64,000 nt of DNA from Blastococcus sp. HT6-30. Its GTDB lineage: Bacteria > Actinomycetota > Actinomycetes > Mycobacteriales > Geodermatophilaceae. Location: assembly GCF_039729015.1 (NCBI RefSeq), contig NZ_CP155792.1:3368001-3432000 (forward strand), written 5' to 3'. Within the stretch, counting starts at the first letter, position 1; each line of letters starts with the position of its first letter. Shown one piece after another: positions 52,847 through 61,320 of this stretch. The notes beneath the pieces were generated by a model. That model searched no databases. It was not told the origin of the DNA and worked only from the letters and a program-made list of their open reading frames with translations. Both the position numbers and the translations under genes were made by a program.

Positions 52847-54463
52847 GTGCCGGCGGTGACCGACGACGCCGCGGCGCTCACCGCTGCGGTGCTCGCGGCC
52901 GCGTCGAGCGGGCAGCTCGAGGCGACCCTCCACGAGATCGTCGCGGCGGCCGTCCGCCACGTGGACGCAACCTACGGGGCGCTCGGCGTGCTGACGCCCG
53001 ACGGTTCCGGCCTGGATCGGTTCGTCACGGTGGGCATGGACCCCGAGGACCACGAACGGATCGGCCGCCCCCCGGCCGGTGACGGCATCCTCGGGCTGCT
53101 GGTCGCGGAGCCGGTTCCCTTGCGGCTGGCCGATCTGGGCCGGCACCCGGCCGGGCATCCGCCCATGCGGTCGTTCCTGGGTGTGCCGGTCCGGGTCCGC
53201 GACTCGGTGTTCGGCAACCTGTACATCACCGAGAAGCGCACCGGCACGGCATTCACCGAGGCCGACCTCGAGGTGGCCCAGGGGCTGGCCGCGGTCGCGG
53301 GGCTGGCCATCGAGAACGCCCGGCTGCTGGAGCACGCCGAGCAGCGCCGCGCGTGGTCCCAGGCGGGCACCGAGATCGCCACGGCGCTGCTCTCGGGGCG
53401 GCCGGCCGACGAGGTGCTGCGGGCCGCCGCCGCCCGCGTCGCCGAGCTGTCGGGCGCTGACGCCGTCGGGCTGCTGGCTCCGGTCCCCGGCGACGAGGAC
53501 ACCTTCGTGGTGACAGCGGCCGTCGGCCCGAGCGCCGCCGACACCGAGGGGCTGCTGGTCCCGCTGGGCGACACCCGGCTCGGGGCGTCGCACCGGTCGG
53601 GGACGCCGCTGCTGGTCGACAGCGCCGCCTTCCCGCCCGCCGAACCGGCGAACGCGAAGGTCATCGGCCAGCTCACCGAGCGATACGGCCCGGCGCTGTT
53701 CCTCCCCCTCGGCGGGCCCTCTCCGACCAGCACGCTGGTCGCACTGCGGATCAGAGGCCGGCCACCGTTCGACCCGGCGGTGCTGGACCCGGCGGCGGCC
53801 TTCGCCACCCAGGCCACCGTGGCGATGGAGCTGGTGCGCAGCCAGGAGCGGGAGCAGCGGCTGCAGGTGCAGGCCGACCGGGAGCGGATCGCCCGGGACC
53901 TGCACGATCACGTGGTCCAGCGGATCTTCGCCACCGCGCTGGCGCTGGACCGCATCGGCCGGTCCCTGGAGGAGTCGGCGCCCGAGGCCGCCGACCGCAT
54001 CGCCCAGCGCGTCGACGAGCTCGACGGCACGATCGCCCGCATCCGCGCATCGATCTTCGAGCTGCAGGTGACGCAGGACTCCTCGGCGGCGGCGATCCGG
54101 CAACGGCTGGCCGAGGTCGTGCGGTCGGTCGCCGACGGGCACGGTCTGCGCCCGGACCTGCGCTTGCGCAGCGAGGTCGAGGACCTACCCGCGGACCTGG
54201 CCGGCGACGTGACGGCGGTCGTCCGGGAGCTGGTCACCAACGTCGTGCGGCACGCCGGCGCCACCCGAGTGACGGTGGAGGTCACGCTCACCGACGCGGT
54301 CTGCGTCATCGTCACCGATGACGGCTGCGGGTTGCCCGCCGTGACCGTGCGCAGCGGGCTCACGAACCTGGCCGACCGCGCCGAGCGCCGGGGCGGCCGG
54401 ATGACGGTGACCGCGGGACCCTCCGGCACCGCGATCCAGTGGTCCGTGCCGCTGCCGGCCTGA
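52847..54463 (+). CDS. DevS/DosT-like GAF sensor histidine kinase
   Basis: Cytosolic two-component kinase of about 538 aa: two GAF domains (about residues 12-160 and 170-330), HisKA_3 dimerisation with phosphoacceptor His353 in DRERIARDLHDHVVQRIFAT, and an HATPase domain (VVRELVTNVVRHAGATRVTV). In GAF 1, GHPPMRSFLGVPVRVRDSVF closely matches the segment around the haem-ligand His of mycobacterial DevS (recalled), so gas or redox sensing through haem is plausible but inferred. Start: GTG 52847; GTG 52856 is an alternative and neither has a strong SD. The DevR-like regulator lies convergently downstream, not in the same operon. Confidence 0.87.
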   Translation: MPAVTDDAAALTAAVLAAASSGQLEATLHEIVAAAVRHVDATYGALGVLTPDGSGLDRFVTVGMDPEDHERIGRPPAGDGILGLLVAEPVPLRLADLGRHPAGHPPMRSFLGVPVRVRDSVFGNLYITEKRTGTAFTEADLEVAQGLAAVAGLAIENARLLEHAEQRRAWSQAGTEIATALLSGRPADEVLRAAAARVAELSGADAVGLLAPVPGDEDTFVVTAAVGPSAADTEGLLVPLGDTRLGASHRSGTPLLVDSAAFPPAEPANAKVIGQLTERYGPALFLPLGGPSPTSTLVALRIRGRPPFDPAVLDPAAAFATQATVAMELVRSQEREQRLQVQADRERIARDLHDHVVQRIFATALALDRIGRSLEESAPEAADRIAQRVDELDGTIARIRASIFELQVTQDSSAAAIRQRLAEVVRSVADGHGLRPDLRLRSEVEDLPADLAGDVTAVVRELVTNVVRHAGATRVTVEVTLTDAVCVIVTDDGCGLPAVTVRSGLTNLADRAERRGGRMTVTAGPSGTAIQWSVPLPA

Positions 54464-54488
54464 CGCCTCCTCCCGGGACGCCGGCGGG

Positions 54489-55133
54489 TCAGCGCCCCGG
54501 GAGGCGGCTGTCGCGCAGCTCGGTGGCGAGGATCGCCGCCTGCGTGCGACGCTCGAGGCCCAGCTTGGCCAGCAGGTGGCTGGTGTAATTCTTGACGGTC
54601 TTCTCGGCCAGCCCCATGCGCTCGCCGATCTGCCGGTTGGTGAGCCCCTCCCCGATGAGCCGGAGCACGATGCGCTCCTGGTCGGTGAGGGCGGCCAGCC
54701 GGTCCCCGCCGGGTCGGGCCGCGGGCGGCGGGCCGTCGGCCAGGAGCCTGCCGCCCGCGGCCACGGTGCGCACCGCCGACACCAGCGCGGGGCCGCGCAC
54801 CTGCTTGAGCAGGAACCCGGCCGCTCCGGCCCGCACGGCCTCGTCGCGAGCACTCCGGTCGGCGTAGCTGGTGAGCACCAGGCACCGCAGGCCGGGGACG
54901 CGGGCCCGCAGCTCCCGGCAGAGCGAGGCACCGTCGCCGTCGGGCAGCCGCATGTCGAGGACGGCGACGTCGGGACGCACTGCCGGAACCCGGGCCAGCG
55001 CCTCGGCGACCGTGCCGGCCTCCCCGACGACGGTGAGGCCCTGGTCGTCCTCCAGCACCTCGGCCACGCCCCGGCGGACCACCTCGTGGTCGTCGACCAG
55101 GAACACCCGCACACGCGACGAGGACGGCTCCAC
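54489..55133 (-). CDS. DevR/DosR-like response regulator
   Basis: 214-aa NarL/LuxR-type regulator. Receiver domain [20 protein letters not shown], phosphoacceptor Asp60 in [14 protein letters not shown], conserved Lys in [11 protein letters not shown]-terminal LuxR helix-turn-helix [20 protein letters not shown]. The HTH and [20 protein letters not shown] match DevR closely. It is expected to act in a hypoxia or dormancy-like response with the kinase on the opposite strand, which ends 25 bases away. GTG 55133 gives [15 protein letters not shown]. The gene is divergent from nothing and precedes no clear target; the type III PKS lies upstream on the same strand. Confidence 0.9.
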   Translation of the reverse strand: MEPSSSRVRVFLVDDHEVVRRGVAEVLEDDQGLTVVGEAGTVAEALARVPAVRPDVAVLDMRLPDGDGASLCRELRARVPGLRCLVLTSYADRSARDEAVRAGAAGFLLKQVRGPALVSAVRTVAAGGRLLADGPPPAARPGGDRLAALTDQERIVLRLIGEGLTNRQIGERMGLAEKTVKNYTSHLLAKLGLERRTQAAILATELRDSRLPGR

Positions 55134-55204
55134 GGCTGCCCTCCTCCACCGCACCCGCGCGGTACCGCGCAGCGTAGGGCCGGGGGCGCCGGTCGGCCAG
55201 GTGG

Positions 55205-56233
55205 TCAGGCGGGGAGCAGCAGCGCCGCGTACAGCGTCAGGCCCGGGCCGAACGCCATCGCCACGATCGGCCCGTCGACGTCGGCGAGCTCCTGCAGCAC
55301 GAGCAGGACGGTGGCCGAGGAGCAGTTGCCGTGCTCGGCGAGCACCCGGCGGGAGGCGCCGACCTGCTCCTCGCGCAGCCCCAGCTCGTCCCGGACCACG
55401 TCGATGATCCGCGGGCCGCCGGGGTGCACGGCCCAGCCGGCGACGTCCTCGACCCGGAGCCCGGCTCCGGCCAGCAGCTCGTCGACCACGTCGCCGACGT
55501 GCCGGGACAGCACGTCGGGGACCCGCGGGGACAGCCCCATGCGGAAGCCGAGGTCGGTGACGTCCCAGGTCATGTGGTCGGCGGTGGAGGCATCGGTGCG
55601 CGCGACGATGCCGGCCAGCCGGTGCCCGCGCGCGGCGCCGGGCTCGACGACGACGGCCGCGGCGGCGTCGGAGAAGAGCGCGTGCGCGACCACCTGCTCG
55701 AGGTCGGCCTGGGCCGGCTGCACGTGCAGGCTGGTCAGCTCGCAGCACAGCAGCACCGCCGGCCGCGACCGGGCGGTGACGAAGTCGCCGACGGCCGCCA
55801 GCCCCGGGATCGCCGCGTAGCAGCCCATGTGGCCGACGAGCAGCCGCTGCAGCCCCGCCGGCATGCCGAGGTCGCTGGCCAGCCGGATGTCGAGCCCAGG
55901 CGTGGCGTAACCGGTGCAGGTGGCGACGGCGAAGAGCCCCACGTCGCCGGGTGCCAGGCCGGCGGCGTCCAGCGCGCCGGCGACCGCCTGCTTGCCCAGC
56001 GGCAGCGCCTCCTGGATGTACCGGGCCATCCGCGGTCCGGTGCCCCAGCCGCTGAGGTCCTCGTCCATCGGGTTGGCCACCGCGTGGCGCCGGCGGACGC
56101 CCGCGCCGAGGAAGATCCGGCGGGCGGCGCGCACGCCCTCGTAGTGCCGGGCGAAGAATCCCTCCCAGGCCGCCTCCTGGTCGAGGGTGGTGGGCAGCGC
56201 CGAGCCGGCGCCGGTGAGGACCGCCGCGCTCAC
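55205..56233 (-). CDS. Type III polyketide synthase
   Basis: 342-aa chalcone/stilbene-synthase-like enzyme that extends an acyl-CoA starter with malonyl-CoA. The catalytic triad is Cys138 ([12 protein letters not shown]), His270 ([10 protein letters not shown]) and Asn303 ([12 protein letters not shown]). Products of bacterial relatives include alkylresorcinols and pyrones; the product here is not predictable. GTG 56233 starts [17 protein letters not shown] UbiG-like methyltransferase precedes it on the same strand by 73 bases, suggesting methylated products. The DevR-like regulator gene follows. Confidence 0.92.
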   Translation of the reverse strand: MSAAVLTGAGSALPTTLDQEAAWEGFFARHYEGVRAARRIFLGAGVRRRHAVANPMDEDLSGWGTGPRMARYIQEALPLGKQAVAGALDAAGLAPGDVGLFAVATCTGYATPGLDIRLASDLGMPAGLQRLLVGHMGCYAAIPGLAAVGDFVTARSRPAVLLCCELTSLHVQPAQADLEQVVAHALFSDAAAAVVVEPGAARGHRLAGIVARTDASTADHMTWDVTDLGFRMGLSPRVPDVLSRHVGDVVDELLAGAGLRVEDVAGWAVHPGGPRIIDVVRDELGLREEQVGASRRVLAEHGNCSSATVLLVLQELADVDGPIVAMAFGPGLTLYAALLLPA

Positions 56234-56306
56234 CGGCGCGGCTCCTCGGCGGACCTGCTGGGGATCATGCGCCCGACGGTACGTGCGCCGCCCGGCGGTC
56301 GCCCGC

Positions 56307-57014
56307 TCACCGCTTGCGCCCGTACCCGGCGAAGATGACCGCCGTGGACCGGATCGGCTTCATCCGCACACCGCCGCGGCGGCCCAACCGCCAGGCGACC
56401 GCGTCGCGGAGCGAGGGCCGCAGGCCGACCAGGCGGAGGTCCAGGCCGAGCCGGTCGGCGGCGGCGAGCAGCCGCTCGCGGTCCACGAAGAGCGCGGGGT
56501 CGTGGATCCCGGGCGGCGGGCCGCCGGGCAGCCGCTCGGCGACGGTCACGGTGAGGAAGCGGCCGATCCGCGTGGCGGCGAGCGTGTCGATCACCAGCAC
56601 GCCACCGGGCCGCAGCAGGCGGGCGCACTCGGCCAGCACCGCGACGTCGTCCTCGACGTGCTCCAGGATCTCACCGGCGACGACGACGTCGGCGCAGCCG
56701 TCGGCCAGGGGAACCGCCAGCACCGAGCCACGTACCGGGAGCACGCCGTGGCTGCGCGCCGTCCGCAAGCCCTCGAACCCGAGATCGACGCCGACGTGCC
56801 GGTAGCCCAGGCGGGCCACGTGGGGGCCCATGAGCCCGCCGCCGCAGGCGAGGTCGACCAGGAGGGCGCCCGGCGGAGCCGCGGGCGGGACGTGCTCGGC
56901 CCGCGAGGCCGCCAGCCAGTGGAGCGCGGCGAACCCGCCCGAGGGGTCCCACCACTGGTCGGCGAGCTCCTCGTACTGGGCGGGGTCGTTGCGCGGTAGG
57001 ACGCTGTCTCGCAC
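56307..57014 (-). CDS. Class I SAM methyltransferase (UbiG-like)
   Basis: 235-aa SAM-dependent methyltransferase. SAM-binding motif I in LLVDLACGGGLMGPHVARLG, motif II (VGVDLGFEGL), DVVVAGEILEHVEDD and ECARLLRPGGVLVI. The N-terminus (YEELADQWWDPSGGFAALHW) matches the UbiG/3-demethylubiquinone methyltransferase group. Position just upstream of the type III PKS on the same strand suggests it O-methylates that product. A GTG start at 57014 has AGAAGGG upstream. Confidence 0.85.
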   Translation of the reverse strand: MRDSVLPRNDPAQYEELADQWWDPSGGFAALHWLAASRAEHVPPAAPPGALLVDLACGGGLMGPHVARLGYRHVGVDLGFEGLRTARSHGVLPVRGSVLAVPLADGCADVVVAGEILEHVEDDVAVLAECARLLRPGGVLVIDTLAATRIGRFLTVTVAERLPGGPPPGIHDPALFVDRERLLAAADRLGLDLRLVGLRPSLRDAVAWRLGRRGGVRMKPIRSTAVIFAGYGRKR

Positions 57015-57053
57015 TGCGGGCCCAGCCCTTCTTCAACGGGTCGTCTCCCCAGT

Positions 57054-57152
57054 TCACCAGGGAGTAGCCAGCCACTTCTCCAGCTCGCCGGCGGTCATGG
57101 TCACCGCCTCGCCGAACTCGCGCCGGACATCGTGGGGATCCTCGGTCGTCAT
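57054..57152 (-). pseudogene. Truncated DUF3140-like gene (32 codons)
   Basis: Encodes about 32 residues starting MTTEDPHDVRREFGEAVTMT and ending ELEKWLATPW, then stop. The first part matches the N-terminal portion of DUF3140 proteins (EFgelVNMtagELEKWLaT), which are normally about 90-110 aa. The continuation (SVGxKxxGESVGHxSGRRIV) is missing; the next bases in another frame read NWGDDPLKKGW without family similarity. It therefore looks like a 3'-truncated relic. It is 39 bases upstream of the methyltransferase start. A real short protein is the alternative. Confidence 0.5.
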
Positions 57153-57254
57153 CGGCCCTCGGCTCGGTCGTCGTCCCCCCGTACCGCGGCACCGCCCGGG
57201 GGAAACGGCGGGTCTGGTACTGCTGGTGGCCCGCCCACCACCCCGGAGGTCCGC

Positions 57255-58190
57255 GTGTCCGTCACCGTCGTCGGCAGCCTGAACGAGGACGTGCTGGTGG
57301 CCGTCGACCGGCTGCCCGGCCGCGGGGAGACGGTCGTGGGCCGGTCCGCGGCTCTGGTCCCCGGAGGGAAGGGCGCCAACCAGGCCGCCGCCGCCGGGCT
57401 GCTGGGTGGCCGGGGGGACCACACCGTGCACATGGTCGGGCGGGTGGGCGACGACCCATCCGGAGACCGGCAGCTGGCCGCGCTGACCGGGTCGCGGGTG
57501 AACGTCAGCCGGGTGCTGCGCACCATCGGCACACCGACCGGGACCGCGACGATCCCGGTGGAGGAGGCCAGCGGCGAGAACCTGATCGTGGTCGTCCCCG
57601 GGGCCAACGCCGAGCTGACCCCGGCCGACGTCGACACCCCCTCGGTGCGCTCGGCGCGGGTGCTGCTCCTCCAGCTGGAGGTGCCGCTGCCGTCGGTCGA
57701 GGCGGCGGCACGGGCGGCGACCGGCACGGTGGTGCTCACCCCCGCGCCGCCCCGCCCGCTCCCGGCCGCGCTGCTGGAGCGGGTGGACGTCCTGGTGCCC
57801 AACGAGCACGAGTTGGTGCAGCTGGCCGGCGAGAAGCCCGGCGAGCGCTCCCCCGCCGAGCTCGTGGGCCTGGCGCGCCGGGTGACGGCGGGCGCGGTGG
57901 TGGTCACCCTGGGCGCCCGCGGTGCCCTCGTCGTGCCCGGCGACGGCCCGGCCCTGCTGCAGGCGCCGCCGCCGGTGACCGTCGTCGACACCACCGGCGC
58001 CGGCGACTGCTTCTCGGGGGCGCTGGGACAGGCGCTGGCGGCCGGGTTCGGGCTGCCGGACGCCGTGCGGTACGCCGTCGCCGCCGCGGCGCTGTCCACG
58101 ACCGGCGCCGGAGCGCGCGGGGCGCTGCCCGATGACGACGCCGTGCGGCGGCTGCTCCCGCGCGTCCCCGCCGCCACCCCGGTCGGCTGA
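57255..58190 (+). CDS. PfkB-family sugar kinase (ribokinase-like)
   Basis: 311-aa ribokinase-type kinase. Seen: VTVVGSLNEDVLVAVDRLPG, substrate signature VPGGKGANQAAAAGLLGG, the anion-hole and catalytic segment VDTTGAGDCFSGALGQALAA with the catalytic Asp, and NEHELVQLAG. The sugar cannot be fixed; ribose is the best guess from overall resemblance. GTG 57255 has GGAGG 5 bases upstream. The longer frame to 57132 is not used. No transporter or regulator adjoins it directly, but two sugar-type ABC systems occur elsewhere in this window. Confidence 0.85.
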   Translation: MSVTVVGSLNEDVLVAVDRLPGRGETVVGRSAALVPGGKGANQAAAAGLLGGRGDHTVHMVGRVGDDPSGDRQLAALTGSRVNVSRVLRTIGTPTGTATIPVEEASGENLIVVVPGANAELTPADVDTPSVRSARVLLLQLEVPLPSVEAAARAATGTVVLTPAPPRPLPAALLERVDVLVPNEHELVQLAGEKPGERSPAELVGLARRVTAGAVVVTLGARGALVVPGDGPALLQAPPPVTVVDTTGAGDCFSGALGQALAAGFGLPDAVRYAVAAAALSTTGAGARGALPDDDAVRRLLPRVPAATPVG

Positions 58191-58255
58191 CCAGCGGTTC
58201 ACCCGCGGGAGGACCGGGCACAGCCTCCTCGACCCGAACCTCGAGGAGGAGCCCG

Positions 58256-58411
58256 ATGAGTGAACCCCAGCGCACGCCGCGCAGCGCAGACCGCGCCGAG
58301 GGCGACCCGGCCGGCGAGGAGGCCGGCAGCGGCCGCACGCCCCACCCGGAGGAGCCGGCCGAGGGTCGCACCGACGCGGCGGAGGGTGGCGCGGACACGC
58401 CCGACGTCTGA
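58256..58411 (+). CDS. Small acidic protein of unknown function (51 aa)
   Basis: 51-aa polar protein rich in Glu, Gly, Ala and Pro (MSEPQRTPRSADRAEGDPAG to GADTPDV). Hydrophobic residues and helices are almost absent, so it is probably disordered. The ATG at 58256 has a strong GAGGAGGAG upstream, which supports translation. It is not recognised as a family. It is similar in composition to the small acidic protein at 61853-62017. It lies between the PfkB gene and the zinc ABC locus. Confidence 0.5.
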   Translation: MSEPQRTPRSADRAEGDPAGEEAGSGRTPHPEEPAEGRTDAAEGGADTPDV

Positions 58412-58483
58412 CCTCGGCACCGGTCCGGCGCGCGGGCGGCCACCCGGCCACCGGGCCGGCGCGCGGCTCGGCCATACTGCGAG

Positions 58484-58498
58484 TGACAATCATTGTCA
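58484..58498. promoter_or_regulatory. Zur-type operator upstream of the metal ABC genes
   Basis: Perfect 7-1-7 palindrome TGACAATCATTGTCA, the size and layout of Fur/Zur-family operators, 16 bases before the start of the relic ORF and 144 before the zinc ABC ATPase. Repression by Zur under zinc sufficiency is inferred. No zur gene is in this window. Confidence 0.75.
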
Positions 58499-58513
58499 GT
58501 CGTAGGAGTGCTC

Positions 58514-58645
58514 GTGCCGGTCCGTCGCCCGCTCGCCGGCGTTCTCGCGGCCGCCCCCTGCGACGCGGAATCCCGCCGTGCGGGGACGGGTTCCTTCGTC
58601 GCGTGGTGGTTCCCCCGGCGCAGCGACGCCCCGACGGCCCCGTGA
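58514..58645 (+). pseudogene. 43-codon relic of a zinc-binding lipoprotein gene (znuA-like position)
   Basis: 43-codon ORF starting at GTG 58514 with AGGAG at 58504-58508. Its first residues (MPVRRPLAGVLAAAPC) look like the start of a lipoprotein signal peptide that stops short of a normal lipobox, and the rest (ESRRAGTGSFVAWW, FPRRSDAPTAP) shows no family match. It ends in a GTGA overlap with the ABC ATPase. In ZnuABC-type operons the substrate-binding protein is at this place, so I read this as a znuA gene reduced by deletion while keeping its translation signals. A leader peptide is the alternative. Confidence 0.45.
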
Positions 58646-59427
58646 GCCGCCCCGCAGCCCTGGTCCTCGACGACGTCAGCGTCACCCGCGGAGGGCGCAC
58701 CGTCTGGTCCGACGGCACCTTCACCGTGGCGGCCGGGGCGGTCGTCGGCGTCATCGGCCCCAACGGGGCCGGCAAGACCACCCTCTTCCAGGTGGCACTG
58801 GGCCTGCTGCCGGCGTCCGGCGGCCGGGTGGAGGTCCTCGGCGCCCCGCCACGGCGCGGGAACCGCCGCATCGGCTACGTCCCGCAGAACTACACCTCGG
58901 CCCTCGGCGACGCCATCCGCTGCCGCGACCTGGTCACGCTCGGCCTGACCGGCAACCGCTTCGGGCTGCGCCGCACCTCGGCCGCCGAGCGGGCACGGGT
59001 GGACTCCGCGCTGGAACGGGTGGGCGCGGCCGGTTTCGCCGATCGACGCATGTCGGAGATCTCCGGGGGCCAGCAGCAGCGGGTCGCGATCGCCCAGGCC
59101 ATCGTCGACGACGCAGAGTTGCTGCTCCTCGACGAGCCACTGGCGAACCTCGACCTGCGCAACCAGCAGGAGGTCGTGCAGCTGCTCGGCCAGCTCCACC
59201 GGGAGCGGGACGTGACGGTGATGGTCGTCGCGCACGATCTCAACCCGCTGCTGCCGGTGCTCACCGAAGCCATCTACCTGCTCGACGGCCACCCGCACCA
59301 CGACCCGATCACCGACGTCGTGCAGGAGGAGCTGCTCACGCACCTCTACGGCACCCCGGTCGGGGTCGTGCGCACCGCGCAGGGCGACCTGTTCACCCGC
59401 GCCGCCTGGCGGGACCCCCAGCGATGA
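58642..59427 (+). CDS. Zinc/manganese-type ABC transporter ATPase
   Basis: 261-aa ATPase of the metal-type (ZnuC/MntB) ABC importer: Walker A GPNGAGKTT, Q-loop GYVPQNYTS, signature SGGQQQRVAIAQAIVD, Walker B LLLLDEPLANLD and H-loop VVAHD are all intact. It is translationally coupled to the permease by an ATGA overlap, and to the 43-codon relic by GTGA. GTG 58642 is the start; an upstream frame to 58483 would cross the Zur box. Zinc is favoured over manganese by the Zur-type box, but the metal is inferred. Confidence 0.88.
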   Translation: MSRPAALVLDDVSVTRGGRTVWSDGTFTVAAGAVVGVIGPNGAGKTTLFQVALGLLPASGGRVEVLGAPPRRGNRRIGYVPQNYTSALGDAIRCRDLVTLGLTGNRFGLRRTSAAERARVDSALERVGAAGFADRRMSEISGGQQQRVAIAQAIVDDAELLLLDEPLANLDLRNQQEVVQLLGQLHRERDVTVMVVAHDLNPLLPVLTEAIYLLDGHPHHDPITDVVQEELLTHLYGTPVGVVRTAQGDLFTRAAWRDPQR

Positions 59428-60308
59428 GCGGCGCCCTGGCCGCCGTGGAGTTCCAGTCGAACTGGCTGCAGATCCTGCAGGCGCCGTTCATGCAGAACGC
59501 GATGATCGGCGGCTCGCTGGTCGCCGTCGCCGCCGGGCTGCTGGGCTACTTCGTCATCACCCGGCAGAACGCGTTCGCCGCGCACGCGCTGGCGCACATC
59601 GGGTTCCCGGGCGCGACCGGGGCCATCCTCGTCGGGGCACCCGTCACCCTCGGCCTGGCCCTCTTCTGCCTCGGTGGCGGGCTGCTGATCGGCCTGCTGG
59701 GACGGCGGGTCGCCGACCGGGAGATGGCCACCGGCACGGTCCTGGCGCTCGCGACGGCGCTGGGCGTGCTGTTCGCCTCGCTGGCCAGCGCCAACGCCAG
59801 CACCACGACGTCGGTGCTGTTCGGCAACCTGCTGGCCATCACCCGCGACCAGCTCGCCGCCTACGCGGCCTTCACCGCGCTGGTCGTGCTGGTGCTCGCG
59901 GTCATCGCCCGCCCCCTGGTGTTCGCCTCGGTGGACCCGGCCGTCGCCGAGGCGCGGGGCGTCCCCGTCCGGGCGCTCGGCGTGGCCTTCGTGGTCCTGC
60001 TGGCGCTGACCATCACGATGGCCGTGCAGGTGGTGGGCACCCTGCTGCTCTTCGCGCTGGTGGTGACGCCGGCCGCGACGGCGCTGCGCCTGACGGCCCG
60101 GCCGGCACGCGTGGCCACGCTTGCCGTCGCCCTGGCGCTCGGCTCGGTCTGGGGCGGGCTGGTGCTGGCGGCGATGGTGAACCTGCCGCCGAGCTTCTTC
60201 ATCGTGGGGCTCGCCGCGCTGGCCTGGGTGGTCGTCCTGCTGGTCACCGGCCCCCGTGCCGCCCGGCGGGCGAACCGGCCGCTGGTAGGCACCCACCACG
60301 CGCACTGA
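59424..60308 (+). CDS. Zinc/manganese-type ABC transporter permease
   Basis: 294-aa membrane protein of the ZnuB/MntC family with about eight helices. Seen: FMQNAMIGGSLVAVAAGLLG, FVITRQNAFAAHALAHIGFP, GTVLALATALGVLFASLASA, FVVLLALTITMAVQVVGTLL and LVVTPAATALRLT, the last two matching family helices. It ends with a His-containing tail (GTHHAH). ATG 59424 overlaps the ATPase stop. Without a binding protein in the operon, a solute-binding protein must be supplied from elsewhere. Confidence 0.88.
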   Translation: MSGALAAVEFQSNWLQILQAPFMQNAMIGGSLVAVAAGLLGYFVITRQNAFAAHALAHIGFPGATGAILVGAPVTLGLALFCLGGGLLIGLLGRRVADREMATGTVLALATALGVLFASLASANASTTTSVLFGNLLAITRDQLAAYAAFTALVVLVLAVIARPLVFASVDPAVAEARGVPVRALGVAFVVLLALTITMAVQVVGTLLLFALVVTPAATALRLTARPARVATLAVALALGSVWGGLVLAAMVNLPPSFFIVGLAALAWVVVLLVTGPRAARRANRPLVGTHHAH

Positions 60309-60391
60309 GGCCGCCGACGGTGACACAGCTCTCAGCTGCGATCGGCTACGCCCCTGTTTTCCACCACGACCGGTCGGGCAGGCTTCCCCAC

Positions 60392-60526
60392 ATGGAGAAG
60401 CACGAGCAGAACCCGCGCAACACCCACGAATCGCCCGCCACGTCGCGTGACGAGTCGACCGTCGAGAGCACGGCCCGAGCAGTGGCCCGGCTGCTGGCCA
60501 ATCCCCGCCGCACCCGCCGGGACTGA
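60392..60526 (+). CDS. Possible small basic protein (44 aa)
   Basis: 44-residue reading frame (MEKHEQNPRNTHESPATSRD, then STARAVARLLANPRRTRRD) without a recognised family and without a clear ribosome-binding site. A longer version of the frame begins at 60320. It is polar, with an amphipathic C-terminal helix. Coding is uncertain. Confidence 0.3.
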   Translation: MEKHEQNPRNTHESPATSRDESTVESTARAVARLLANPRRTRRD

Positions 60527-60678
60527 CCCTCGGAGGAGGCGTCGGTGACGCTGCGTCGTCACACCGACACCAGCATCCTCCCCTACCCCGCCCAGCCCGG
60601 GCGCCTCTCGTCACCCAGAGCGATCACGGTCGGCGTGCCGCGAACTGCTCCGTCACGTGCTGGTGCACCATCGCTGGC

Positions 60679-61305
60679 GTGACCGCCGCCCTGCCCCTCG
60701 CCGCCGACGACGACATCTCGGCACCGGTCCGCCGCAGCCGCGCCGAGCGGCAGGCGATCGTCCTGGACACCGCCGAGCGCCTCTTCGCCGGGCGCAGCTC
60801 ACGCAGCGTCGGCATGGACGAGCTCGTGCGGGAGACCGGCCTCGGCAAGATGACGGTCTACCGGCTGTTCAAGAGCAAGGACGACCTCGTCGGCGCCTAC
60901 CTGACGCGGAAGGCGGCCACCGTGCTGGGCTTCATCGACGCCGAGCTGGACCGGCTGGAGGGCGACCCGCGCGCCGCGCTGCTGTCCGTCGTCGACGCGG
61001 TGGAGCGCGACGTCATCCGGACGGGGTTCCGCGGCTGCCCGTTCACCAACGTCAGCAGCGAGTACGACGACCCGCAGCACCCCGCCCGCAGCGCGGCCGC
61101 CGACTACAAGTTCGAGCTGCACGCCCGCCTCGAGCGGCTGGCCGACGAGATCGTGCCCGGCGACGGCGACGACCTCGCCGCCCAGATCCACCTGATCATC
61201 GACGGCATGTACCTCTCCGGCGGCCTGCTGGGCCCCGACGGCCCCGCCGCGCACGGCCGCCGGCTGGCCGAGCGGCTGATCGAGATCGCGGTCACCCGGG
61301 GCTGA
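60679..61305 (+). CDS. TetR-family transcriptional regulator
   Basis: 208-aa regulator: N-terminal helix-turn-helix (RAERQAIVLDTAERLFAGRS, GMDELVRETGLGKMTVYRLF, KSKDDLVGAYLTRKA), then an all-alpha ligand domain with one Cys in FRGCPFTNVSSEYDD. The ligand is unknown. It may bind its own promoter region or the palindromic site at 62482-62518 before the FadE5-like gene, but this is not shown. GTG 60679 is used. It starts about 150 bases after the small ORF at 60392. Confidence 0.87.
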   Translation: MTAALPLAADDDISAPVRRSRAERQAIVLDTAERLFAGRSSRSVGMDELVRETGLGKMTVYRLFKSKDDLVGAYLTRKAATVLGFIDAELDRLEGDPRAALLSVVDAVERDVIRTGFRGCPFTNVSSEYDDPQHPARSAAADYKFELHARLERLADEIVPGDGDDLAAQIHLIIDGMYLSGGLLGPDGPAAHGRRLAERLIEIAVTRG

Positions 61306-61320
61306 CCGCAGGATGGGCGG

